60,366 nt of DNA from an uncultured Eubacteriales bacterium (GTDB taxonomy: Bacteria > Bacillota > Clostridia > Christensenellales > UBA1242), in contig CAOQYA010000005.1 of assembly GCA_948514155.1 (NCBI GenBank), forward strand, positions 1 to 60,366, in the 5' to 3' direction. A program made the position numbers and the translations under genes. The notes under the pieces are model-generated. The model did no database searches and was not told the origin of the DNA. It saw only the letters and a list, made by a program, of their open reading frames with translations. Each line of letters starts with the position of its first letter. Positions within the stretch are counted from its first letter, which is position 1. Shown here one piece after another: positions 42,503 to 49,963 of this stretch.

Positions 42503-43344
42503 AGAAAAAATGGCTGATAATTTCACTTAGCATTGTTTTAGTGCTTATTGTCACAATCGTGACGCTCTCTTTTACGCTTTTCACCGTGCAGGAGATAAGC
42601 GTCAATTTCAGGACAAGCACCACGGCCGAATATTCGAATGAGGAGATTATCGCTTCCTCCGGCCTCAAAAAGGGAAAGAACATTTTCTTCCTAAAGAAAC
42701 AGCCGGCAATAAATAATATCGAAAAGGCACACCCATATCTTGAGGTTGTTAATATCGAAACCTCTTTTCCTTCAAAACTGACCATTCACCTTCGCGAAAG
42801 GGAAGGTTTTTATGCCATTCAATCGCAAGAGGGATATTTAATTGTCGACCACTCACTTAAAGTGCTTGAAAGGGTGGAGAGTTTTGAAGTGAATAGGACA
42901 AGCCCAATTCTTTTCACTATTTCTTCGCAGGACGAGAGTGTTTCTTCTGCTCAAGTGGGCGACTTTTTAAACTTTAAACTTCTAAGCGCTTTCTATGACG
43001 CAATGCTTCTTAACGGCCGATCGCGCCCGGAAAGTTTGAGCCTTGTCAAAGAAATCTCTTACTTTGAAAGCGAGAATGAAATTTTCCATAACTCTGAACT
43101 TGGCCTAAAACTCACCCTGTTTTCGGGAAGAGAGGTCTATATTCACAATGGGGCATATGCTCTTGCATACAAACTTGCCAAATTTTTCGCTGTCGAAAGC
43201 CGACTTCATCAGCTCGCGCCCGACCTTAGCGACGAGATAATAAAAAACTCAGAAATTCACATAAATAACTACATCGGCAGCGATGTTTCCGAAAAAGAAT
43301 GCTACTTCTATCTTGTGTTTAATGGCGAAAAAGTAACGATATGA
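42499..43344 (+). CDS. ftsQ: cell division protein FtsQ/DivIB
   Basis: A bitopic division protein of 281 residues: short cytoplasmic KKK, one membrane segment (residues 4-28), then a POTRA domain (TVQEISVNFRTS ... EEIIASSGLKKGKNIFFL) and the beta domain with FPSKLTIHLREREGF. It links the FtsLB complex to the divisome outside the membrane. It starts at TTG 42499, which overlaps the murA TGA; AAAAGGA lies upstream. The placement murA-ftsQ-ftsA-ftsZ is the normal clostridial order. Confidence 0.9.
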   Translation: MKKKWLIISLSIVLVLIVTIVTLSFTLFTVQEISVNFRTSTTAEYSNEEIIASSGLKKGKNIFFLKKQPAINNIEKAHPYLEVVNIETSFPSKLTIHLREREGFYAIQSQEGYLIVDHSLKVLERVESFEVNRTSPILFTISSQDESVSSAQVGDFLNFKLLSAFYDAMLLNGRSRPESLSLVKEISYFESENEIFHNSELGLKLTLFSGREVYIHNGAYALAYKLAKFFAVESRLHQLAPDLSDEIIKNSEIHINNYIGSDVSEKECYFYLVFNGEKVTI

Positions 43345-43383
43345 ATACCTATGCAAAAAAATTTATAATTATAAAAAATTCGT

Positions 43384-43412
43384 TTGACAAAAGTTGTCAA
43401 AATAAGTAGAAT
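43384..43412 (+). promoter_or_regulatory. promoter of ftsA with a palindrome over its -35
   Basis: TTGACA (43384-43389), 17 bp, TAGAAT (43407-43412). The -35 is the left arm of TTGACA-N5-TGTCAA (43384-43400), a possible operator that would block the promoter when bound. Confidence 0.75.
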
Positions 43413-43430
43413 GTTCAAAGAAGGTGCAAA

Positions 43431-44549
43431 ATGTTTGAAAAAGATGTTGTATGTTTAGAAATCGGGTCTTCAAAACTGCGGGTTATCGTTGCAAGCGAAG
43501 GTGTTAATAACACGCTGCTTGTAAAGGAACTTGCAACTCGTGAGTATGACGGCTATTTCCAAGGCGAGTTCGTTGACGAAAAGCGTCTTGCGCCAAGTTT
43601 GTTCGACATTTTCAATCAGATTGATTTTAAAAAGAAAAAATATAATAAAAAACTCTTTGTTTCCCTACCTGCTGAAATGACAAAGGTTGTCAGCACAAAA
43701 GCGTCGGTGGAAATCGACGGCATGGGCAAGGTGACAAAAAGCGATATGGACGCGCTTAGTTATCAAGCGGTCAAAAAAGCACGAGCCGACGAATGCGAAG
43801 TTGTTTCGGTGTCTGCGATTAGTTATTTGATAGACGACCATAATATGGGTGAGCCGCTCGGCAAGAAGGGCAGAAATCTCTCCGGCGAGTTCTCGGTCAT
43901 TCTCTGCGAGAAAACGCTTATCGAAAAACTTAATAACATCATAAGCGACATCGGCTTTGTCAGCGTGGAATATGTCAGCGAGGTGCTTTGCCAGGCGCTT
44001 ATGCTCATTCCTGAAGAGGAAAGAAAGGAGGGCGCAATTCTTGTTGATGTTGGCCACCTTTCCACAAGCGTCGCATTTGTTAAAAGTGACGGAATAAGCG
44101 CGCTTGCTTCCTTCTCGATTGGTGGAGGGCATATCACCAGCGACCTTTGCGAGGCGTTCGACCTTTTATATGAAGACGCTGAAAGGCTGAAAAGGCAGGT
44201 TGTTATCTCGGTGGATGCTGGGGCGCTTGACTACTACGATTTGCCGTCTGTTGAGGGCAAGATTGAGCGCATTCCGCAAGAGGATGCAAATAAGGTTGTT
44301 GCCTATCGTCTGGAGACAATTTCTTCGGCGATTAATCAGTGCCTTATTATGCAAGGAATAAATCTTTCCAGTTATCTTCCCGTTTATCTGACAGGTGCGG
44401 GAGCAACAAAGATTAAAGGCGGAAAAGATTTCATGGCAAAATGCCTTGCAAGAAATATCACTCTTGGCCGCGCGCCGCTGCCGGGCAGGGACAAGCCGGA
44501 GGACGGAGCGATATATTCAATCGCAAGTGAGGCGCTTAAAAATTGCTAA
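43431..44549 (+). CDS. ftsA: FtsA-like cell division protein lacking the membrane tail
   Basis: An actin-fold protein that normally anchors FtsZ at the membrane. The 372 residues contain the ATP-binding LEIGSSKLRVIVAS, the 1C domain (residues about 80-170), GAILVDVGHLSTSVA, SIGGGHITSDLC and LTGAGATKIKGG. Typical FtsA proteins are about 410-440 residues and end with a linker plus an amphipathic helix. This one stops at DGAIYSIASEALKNC, the end of the actin fold. It therefore lacks the membrane-targeting sequence unless that was lost by a frameshift, and I see no such continuation before the ftsZ promoter. GAAGGTG precedes the ATG. Confidence 0.85.
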   Translation: MFEKDVVCLEIGSSKLRVIVASEGVNNTLLVKELATREYDGYFQGEFVDEKRLAPSLFDIFNQIDFKKKKYNKKLFVSLPAEMTKVVSTKASVEIDGMGKVTKSDMDALSYQAVKKARADECEVVSVSAISYLIDDHNMGEPLGKKGRNLSGEFSVILCEKTLIEKLNNIISDIGFVSVEYVSEVLCQALMLIPEEERKEGAILVDVGHLSTSVAFVKSDGISALASFSIGGGHITSDLCEAFDLLYEDAERLKRQVVISVDAGALDYYDLPSVEGKIERIPQEDANKVVAYRLETISSAINQCLIMQGINLSSYLPVYLTGAGATKIKGGKDFMAKCLARNITLGRAPLPGRDKPEDGAIYSIASEALKNC

Positions 44550-44565
44550 TTGTTTTGCAATTTGC

Positions 44566-44594
44566 TTGCAAAAATAACTATTTTAATTTATAAT
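44566..44594 (+). promoter_or_regulatory. promoter of ftsZ
   Basis: TTGCAA (44566-44571), 17 bp, TATAAT (44589-44594), just after the ftsA stop. Confidence 0.8.
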
Positions 44595-44618
44595 TTGTTT
44601 AAATCAAGGAGAAACTGT

Positions 44619-45785
44619 ATGGAAAACAATACTTCATTTGCCAAAATTAAGGTTGTCGGAGTTGGCGGCGGCGGAAATAACGCTGTTAACAGAATGATTG
44701 AAGCAGGTGTTGACTCGGCTGAATTTGTGGCTATGAACACCGATAAACAAGCGCTTGTTGTAAGCAAGGCGCCTGTTAGAGTGCAAATTGGTGAAAGACT
44801 CACCGGCGGACTCGGCGCGGGTGGAATACCTGAGATTGGTCAGAAGTCGGCTGAAGAGTCGAAAGCGACAATCACTGAGATGCTTCAAGGCTCACACCTT
44901 GTGTTCATAACTGCCGGAATGGGCGGAGGAACAGGAACGGGTGCTGCGCCGGTTGTTGCTCAGATTGCCAAAGAAATGGGCATCCTCACAATCGCTGTTG
45001 TGACAAAGCCTTTCGCTTTCGAAAGCAGAGTGAGAGCAGAAAATGCCGAGAAAGGCATCAGCGAACTTAAAAAATATGTTGACACAATGGTTATCATTCC
45101 AAATGAACGACTTTTCCAAATCGTGCCTAAGAAAACTCCTATCTTAGAAGCTTTCAGATATGCCGACGATGTGCTTCGTCAAGGCATTCAGGGCATTGCA
45201 GACCTTATCGCTAAGCCGGGCCTTATCAACCTCGACTTTGCCGATGTTAAAACAATCATGCAAAATAAGGGCCTCGCTCACATGGGCATTGGTCATGGCA
45301 AGGGCGAAAATAAAGCACTTGAGGCTGTTAAGCAAGCAGTTGCCAGCCCACTTATCGAAACAACAATCGAGGGCGCGAAGGGGCTTCTTCTCAATGTTAA
45401 GGGTGGCGTAGACCTCACACAAGAAGATGTCAGCGAAGTTGCAACACTTGTTCAAGAAGTTATCGACCCACGCTGCACAGTTATCTTCGGAAATAGCATA
45501 GACGAAAATATGCACGACGAAATTGAAGTTACAATCATTGCAACAGGTTTCCCAACAGTTGAAACAAAAGAAAAGCCGGCAGAAGCAGAAGAGGCAAGAG
45601 ATTTTAATAACTTTGCCGAGAAAGAGCCGGTTAGGGGCCTTGCTTCGCTTAAAAATGCACCAAAAGAAGAGCCAAAGCCGGAAGTTTCTGTGCGCAGAGA
45701 CGAAAACATGGCGGGCTCGTCGAGAGTTGATGTTGACGCGTCAATTCCTGCATGGCTTCGTCAACTCAGAAGCAAGAAGAAATAA
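44619..45785 (+). CDS. ftsZ: cell division protein FtsZ
   Basis: FtsZ is the tubulin homologue that forms the Z ring. The 388-residue protein has the nucleotide-binding GVGGGGNNAVNRM, the tubulin signature GGGTGTGAAPVVA, and the T7 loop NLDFADVKTIM. A roughly 60-residue charged linker precedes the C-terminal conserved peptide ASIPAWLRQLRSKKK, which binds FtsA and SepF. ATG 44619 has AAGGAG 7 bases upstream; a longer frame from 44550 would run through the promoter. It has its own promoter and terminator. Confidence 0.97.
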   Translation: MENNTSFAKIKVVGVGGGGNNAVNRMIEAGVDSAEFVAMNTDKQALVVSKAPVRVQIGERLTGGLGAGGIPEIGQKSAEESKATITEMLQGSHLVFITAGMGGGTGTGAAPVVAQIAKEMGILTIAVVTKPFAFESRVRAENAEKGISELKKYVDTMVIIPNERLFQIVPKKTPILEAFRYADDVLRQGIQGIADLIAKPGLINLDFADVKTIMQNKGLAHMGIGHGKGENKALEAVKQAVASPLIETTIEGAKGLLLNVKGGVDLTQEDVSEVATLVQEVIDPRCTVIFGNSIDENMHDEIEVTIIATGFPTVETKEKPAEAEEARDFNNFAEKEPVRGLASLKNAPKEEPKPEVSVRRDENMAGSSRVDVDASIPAWLRQLRSKKK

Positions 45786-45816
45786 CGCTTCGAATGCTAT
45801 TTGCACATAAAACATT

Positions 45817-45842
45817 AAGAAGGTTGCGGCCTTCTTTTTTTA
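45817..45842 (+). terminator. terminator of ftsZ
   Basis: AAGAAGG / CCTTCTT with a 6-base loop, then T6. Nearly the same sequence recurs after the DUF4116 gene at 47354-47378. Confidence 0.88.
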
Positions 45843-45845
45843 TAC

Positions 45846-46070
45846 TTTTCCACAATTTAAGATTGAAATCAAAGCATGTGCATATGAGCAGTTGGCAACT
45901 TTTCCACAAAAAGCCTTAAAAATTATTTCAAAATATGTCAATCTTTTTCCAAAATTACCCTTGACAAAGCAAGCAAGCAAGCAAGAGTATAATACTTTTG
46001 TGGCAAATGGTGACAAAACAAAAACGTTTTATCCACCACAGTCAAAATTTACAAAAGTGGGTTATCCACA
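45846..46070. promoter_or_regulatory. cluster of four DnaA-box-like sites
   Basis: TTTTCCACA at 45846-45854 and 45900-45908 (8 of 9), TTATCCACC at 46029-46037 (8 of 9), and a perfect TTATCCACA at 46062-46070, all in the same orientation, around the promoter of the DUF4116 gene. Binding is not proven, and AT-rich DNA produces such matches by chance. Confidence 0.4.
45961..45993 (+). promoter_or_regulatory. promoter with AAGC repeats in the spacer (likely phase-variable)
   Basis: TTGACA (45961-45966) and TATAAT (45988-45993) are both perfect consensus, but the spacer is 21 bp and consists of four AAGC units plus AAGAG. Loss of one 4-bp unit would give the optimal 17 bp. Slipped-strand changes of such repeats are a known way to switch promoters on and off. 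Confidence 0.75.
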
Positions 46071-46086
46071 AGGGGAGGAATTTGTG

Positions 46087-47346
46087 ATGGATTTGATTAA
46101 CGATAAAGAAGAGGCTCTTAAGGCTGTAAAGCATGGTGGAACATTGAAATATGTTTCAGAAGAACTGCGGAACGATAAAGAAGTTGTTTTTGCTGCTGTA
46201 AATCGAAATGGAGATGCACTGAAATACGCTCCAAAAGAACTACGTAACGATAAAGAAATTGTTCTTGAGGCTGTAAAGCATGGTGGAACACTGAGATATG
46301 CTTCGAAAGAACTGCGCAACGATGAAAAATTTGTTCTTGAGGTTGTAAGACAAAATGGACATGCACTGCTTTACGCTTCAAAAGGACTACGGAACGATAA
46401 AGAATTTGTCATTGAGGCTGTAAGACGAAATGGATATGCACTGCAATCTGCTTCAGACGAACTACTCAATGATAAAGAAGTTGTTCTTGCTGCTGTAAGA
46501 CGAAATGGACGTGTACTGAAATATGCTTCAGACGAACTACGGAACGATAAAGAAGTTGTTCTTGAAGCTGTAACAGACAATGAAGATGCACTGTGGTATG
46601 CTTCAAAAGAACTACGCAATGATAAAGAATTTGTCATTGAGGCTGTAAGACAAAATGGATATGCACTGAAATATGCTTCAGACGAACTACGCAATAATAA
46701 AGAATTGGTTCTTGCTGCTGTAAGACAATATGGAGGTGCACTGAGATATGCTTCAGACGAAATACGCAGTGATAAAGAATTTTTTCTTGCTGCTGTAAGA
46801 CATAGTGACTTGGCACTGCAATATGCTTCAAAAGAACTACGCAGCGATAAAGAAGTTGTTCTTGAGGCTGTAAGACATAGTAACTTGGCACTGGGATATG
46901 CTTCAGGCAAACTACGCGACGATAAAGAAGTAGTTTTGGTTTCAATTGACCGAGATTATAGGACTTTTATGTATGTAAGCGAAAGGCTAAAGCAAGACAA
47001 AGACGTTGTATTAAAAACTGTTTTGTCGGGATGCTCGTGGGAAGATAGCACATATGGTTCGTTTGACTGGAAATTCAGAGGTAATAAAAATTTGAAAGCG
47101 ATTTCTGAGTTTGTTGGAGAAGGTGTTTTCCCTAAAATTAAAGAAGTTGACTTAGAGGACAAGTTGTATGGCGAGGATATGATTGGGTTGTTAACATTGA
47201 ATGAAATACGAAATGGAAAAGATGTTAAGATAGATAGTGAAACATTGGCAAAAGGAGAAGCGATATTTGAAGCGGCTCGCAAAGCGCACATGAAAAGGCA
47301 AGGGATAGAGTCACAGAAAGCCGGAATTGATCCTATCGGTAGTTAA
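46087..47346 (+). CDS. DUF4116 tandem-repeat protein
   Basis: A 419-residue protein made mostly of about 12 repeats of 25 residues with the pattern ELRNDKEVVLEAVRxNGxALKYASK, the DUF4116 repeat, predicted as paired helices. The last 110 residues are non-repetitive (KFRGNKNLKAISEFVGEGV...). There is no signal peptide or membrane segment. DUF4116 has no established function. I place the start at ATG 46087 with GGGGAGG 8 bases upstream; a longer frame from a TTG at 45892 would translate the promoter and its AAGC repeats. It sits alone between ftsZ and the spoIIG operon, bounded by two nearly identical terminators. Confidence 0.85.
   Translation: MDLINDKEEALKAVKHGGTLKYVSEELRNDKEVVFAAVNRNGDALKYAPKELRNDKEIVLEAVKHGGTLRYASKELRNDEKFVLEVVRQNGHALLYASKGLRNDKEFVIEAVRRNGYALQSASDELLNDKEVVLAAVRRNGRVLKYASDELRNDKEVVLEAVTDNEDALWYASKELRNDKEFVIEAVRQNGYALKYASDELRNNKELVLAAVRQYGGALRYASDEIRSDKEFFLAAVRHSDLALQYASKELRSDKEVVLEAVRHSNLALGYASGKLRDDKEVVLVSIDRDYRTFMYVSERLKQDKDVVLKTVLSGCSWEDSTYGSFDWKFRGNKNLKAISEFVGEGVFPKIKEVDLEDKLYGEDMIGLLTLNEIRNGKDVKIDSETLAKGEAIFEAARKAHMKRQGIESQKAGIDPIGS
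46093..46995. repeat. 75-bp tandem repeats coding DUF4116 units
   Basis: About 12 imperfect 75-bp units; most contain an AACGATAAAGAA-like core. Unit number can change without breaking the frame. Confidence 0.88.
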
Positions 47347-47353
47347 TTTAAAG

Positions 47354-47378
47354 AAGAAGGCTGTGGCCTTCTTTTTTT
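47354..47378 (+). terminator. terminator of the DUF4116 gene
   Basis: AAGAAGGC / GCCTTCTT with TGTG loop and T7. Confidence 0.88.
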
Positions 47379-47408
47379 ACGCCAAAAAAAGTTAAAAAAC
47401 ACAAAAGT

Positions 47409-47454
47409 TTCGATAAAATACTGACACGAAATTTTCCGCTTTTGGGTTTAAAAT
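47409..47454 (+). promoter_or_regulatory. spoIIG promoter with 22-bp spacer and a Spo0A-box-like site
   Basis: CTGACA (47421-47426) and TAAAAT (47449-47454) are separated by 22 bp, the same unusual spacing known for the Spo0A-activated spoIIG promoter of B. subtilis. TTCGATA (47409-47415) matches the 0A box TTCGACA at 6 of 7 positions, just upstream of the -35. Confidence 0.7.
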
Positions 47455-47475
47455 ATCTGCAAAGGGGAAAGAGAA

Positions 47476-48282
47476 ATGGAAATTGTTATCGAATATGTCT
47501 TCTTCGAGAATTTCATTATCAACTTTTTTATTATCTCTTGCTGCGGCGCACTTTTCAAGGTTAAGCCTAAACTTTGGTGGGTGAGTGCAATTTTTGGCGC
47601 GCTTATGGCACTGTTTTTCCCAATATTCAATTTTGCCATATATGTGCGCATTCTTGCCACCGCGCTTGTTGCGATAATCATGGTTTGCATCTCATTCCCT
47701 ATTAAAACTTTCAAAGATTTTGCATTCTATGGCTTTGGCTTTCTGTTTCTCACTTTTGTGTTTGGCGGCGCAAGTGCGCTTGTTAGTTCCTGGTTTGGTC
47801 AGCTTAGCGTGCTGATAATCTGCCTTATATCTTTTGCCACATTCCTTAGCGTCAAGTTTTTTCTTAGAAGACTGTCAAGGAAAAGGGCGCTGCAAAATTT
47901 TACATGTTCGGTGCAAATTTCCTGCAAGGGGAAGGTGATTGAAGAGGTGGGCTACATTGACAGCGCGAATGTGCTGTATGACCCAATCACATCTGCGCCG
48001 ATTGTGCTTATCAGCAAAGATGTTTTTGAGAAAGTTGTTGGCGAAGATTATCTTTTCTATCTCGCACGCAAAGACAAAGTGAAAAAACTTCCATACGGTC
48101 ATTATGTTAATGTAGGCTCGGCTGTCTCCGACGGCAAGATGCTTGTGTTCATGGCCGACAAACTCACAATCACCGAAAGGGGCAAGGCAAGATGCTATGA
48201 AAACACACTGCTGGGCCTTAGCACTGCCGATTTTTCCAAGACGCTGAGTTCCGGCGTGCTTATTCACAGCGAACTTGCATAG
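47476..48282 (+). CDS. spoIIGA: sigma-E processing peptidase SpoIIGA
   Basis: SpoIIGA is a membrane aspartic protease that removes the pro-sequence of sigma-E after the SpoIIR signal. The 268-residue protein has five N-terminal membrane segments (residues about 1-130) and a retropepsin-like C-terminal domain. The catalytic aspartate lies in GYIDSANVLYDPITSAP, where most relatives have DTGN; here the triad reads D-S-A-N, a variation worth noting. GGGGAAAGAG precedes the ATG. It is directly followed by its substrate gene sigE. Confidence 0.9.
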   Translation: MEIVIEYVFFENFIINFFIISCCGALFKVKPKLWWVSAIFGALMALFFPIFNFAIYVRILATALVAIIMVCISFPIKTFKDFAFYGFGFLFLTFVFGGASALVSSWFGQLSVLIICLISFATFLSVKFFLRRLSRKRALQNFTCSVQISCKGKVIEEVGYIDSANVLYDPITSAPIVLISKDVFEKVVGEDYLFYLARKDKVKKLPYGHYVNVGSAVSDGKMLVFMADKLTITERGKARCYENTLLGLSTADFSKTLSSGVLIHSELA

Positions 48283-48291
48283 GAGGCAAAT

Positions 48292-49020
48292 TTGAATAAA
48301 CTTCTTTTCTATCTTAAACAACTGTTGTGGAAATTGTTTGCAAAGAAAAATCTGCTCGATGCCGACGGCATTGTCTGCTACATCTGCGGCAATGAAGCAC
48401 TGCCGTTGCCGCTTGACCCCGACGAAGAGAAAATGCTTGTCGAGCAACTTGAAAACGGCAGCGATTTTGCAAGAGAAAAACTTATCGAGCACAATTTAAG
48501 GCTTGTTGTTTACATCGCAAAAAAGTTTGAAAACACGGGCATTGATTTTGAGGACCTTATCTCAATCGGCTCGGTGGGGCTGATTAAAGCGGTGAAAACT
48601 TTCCGCGGCGATAAAAACATTAAACTTGCCACATATGCTTCCCGCTGCATTGAAAACGAACTATTGATGCAACTTAGAAAATTCTCCCGTCTTAAGGGCG
48701 AGGTCAGCCTTGAAAAGCCGCTTTGCGACGACGGCGAGGGCAACGAACTGGTGCTTGCCGACATCATGGCCTGCGAGGGTGACGAAATGAACGCCGGGCT
48801 TGAACACTCTGCCGAGCGCGATGCTATTTGGCAGACGCTTTCTAGGCTTGAGCGTCGCGAGCAAGAGATTATGATACTCCGCTTTGGACTGGAGGGGCAG
48901 GAAGAACTCACGCAGAAAGAGGTGGCGGACAAACTGGGCATCAGTCAAAGTTATATTTCACGCATAGAAAAAAAGATTTTGGTAAAAATGAAAAAAGAAC
49001 TTCGCAAGATTTTGCAGTAA
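48292..49020 (+). CDS. sigE: RNA polymerase sigma factor SigE (pro-form)
   Basis: Sigma-E is the early mother-cell sigma factor. The 242-residue product starts with a hydrophobic-basic pro-sequence (NKLLFYLKQLLWKLFAKK) followed by the likely cleavage region ICGNEALPLPL. Regions 2.1-2.4 are seen in LIEHNLRLVVYIAKKFENTG and DLISIGSVGLIKAVKTF. Region 4.2 is the HTH KEVADKLGISQSYISRIEKKIL. TTG 48292 with a perfect AGGAGG is the start. It is co-transcribed with spoIIGA, 9 bases after it. Confidence 0.96.
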   Translation: MNKLLFYLKQLLWKLFAKKNLLDADGIVCYICGNEALPLPLDPDEEKMLVEQLENGSDFAREKLIEHNLRLVVYIAKKFENTGIDFEDLISIGSVGLIKAVKTFRGDKNIKLATYASRCIENELLMQLRKFSRLKGEVSLEKPLCDDGEGNELVLADIMACEGDEMNAGLEHSAERDAIWQTLSRLERREQEIMILRFGLEGQEELTQKEVADKLGISQSYISRIEKKILVKMKKELRKILQ

Positions 49021-49094
49021 ATTCCTAAAAAATTCGCATTTTTGTGGGAGATATGCACTAATTTTGTCAAATAATGCTTTAGGCGCATATTTTG

Positions 49095-49135
49095 CCTCCG
49101 ATAAGTGAAAATTATTCTTTATCGGAGGTTTTTTT
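49095..49135 (+). promoter_or_regulatory. RBS-sequestering, terminator-like hairpin before sigG
   Basis: A perfect 10-bp stem, CCTCCGATAA (49095-49104) with TTATCGGAGG (49119-49128), is followed by T7 and then the sigG ATG. The GGAGG of the 3' arm is the only Shine-Dalgarno, so folding would hide it. The stem plus T run could also stop transcription coming from sigE. Confidence 0.75.
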
Positions 49136-49909
49136 ATGGCAAACAGAGTTGTTATTGCCGGTGTTAACACCGCTAGCCTACCCAAACTTTCAAATGACGA
49201 TATTATGGCACTCATGAAAAAAGTTAAGGCGGGCGACGAGTTCGCGCGCGATGCCTTTGTTGTGGCAAATCTTAGGCTTGTGCTTAGCGTGGTGCAGCGT
49301 TTCGGCGGCCGGTCTGACAAAGCGGACGATATGTTCCAAGTGGGATGCGTGGGGCTAATGAAGGCGATTGATAATTTCGACGACACACTAAATGTTCGCT
49401 TTTCCACATATGCCGTGCCTATGATAATCGGCGAAATTAAAAGATTTCTAAGAGACAATAACTCGGTGCGCGTTTCGCGCTCGCTGAGAGACATCGCATA
49501 TAAATCACTGCAGGCTAAGGAGACGCTTTCCAAAGAGTCTGTGGAGGAGCCGACTGTTGAGGATATCGCAAAATATCTTGGCATTCCCGCAAAGACGATA
49601 AACTTTGCCCTTGACGCGATTAGCGAGACAGTCTCTCTTTCGGAGCCGATATATAACGACGGCAGCGACACGATTGAACTTAAGGACCAAATCACCGACC
49701 TTAAAGATAGCGACGAAAGTTTATATGAAAAAATTGCCATTAAAGACGCAATAAAAAAACTTTCGCCAAGAGAAAGGGAAATTCTGTTGCTTCGCTACTA
49801 TGTTGGCAAAACGCAAATGGAGGTCAGCCAAGAGGTGGGCATCAGCCAGGCGCAAGTTTCCAGACTTGAAAAGAATGCACTCAAGGCAATTAAAGAGAAA
49901 ATGGAATAA
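49136..49909 (+). CDS. sigG: RNA polymerase sigma factor SigG
   Basis: Sigma-G is the late forespore sigma factor. The 257-residue product has the family N-terminus NRVVIAGVNTASLPKLSNDDI, region 2 (ANLRLVLSVVQRFGGRSDKADDMFQ), region 3, and region 4 with SPREREILLLRYYVGKTQMEV and the HTH ISQAQVSRLEKNALKAI. It lies 115 bases after sigE as in other spore formers. The leader hairpin probably limits its translation from read-through sigE transcripts. A sigma-F-type promoter is expected in 49030-49094; I could not define it convincingly. Confidence 0.96.
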   Translation: MANRVVIAGVNTASLPKLSNDDIMALMKKVKAGDEFARDAFVVANLRLVLSVVQRFGGRSDKADDMFQVGCVGLMKAIDNFDDTLNVRFSTYAVPMIIGEIKRFLRDNNSVRVSRSLRDIAYKSLQAKETLSKESVEEPTVEDIAKYLGIPAKTINFALDAISETVSLSEPIYNDGSDTIELKDQITDLKDSDESLYEKIAIKDAIKKLSPREREILLLRYYVGKTQMEVSQEVGISQAQVSRLEKNALKAIKEKME

Positions 49910-49963
49910 AAAATATATCGAAATTTGTCATGTCCATGTGAGAAGAAACATAAGATAAGGCAA

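Noticed and set aside
45892..46086. N-terminal extension of the DUF4116 protein from a TTG at 45892
   Set aside because: It would translate a consensus promoter and its AAGC repeats. A strong Shine-Dalgarno marks ATG 46087.
46371..46945. Antisense open frames over the DUF4116 repeats with their own repeated peptide
   Set aside because: The repetition is a mirror of the + strand repeats; no start signal is present.
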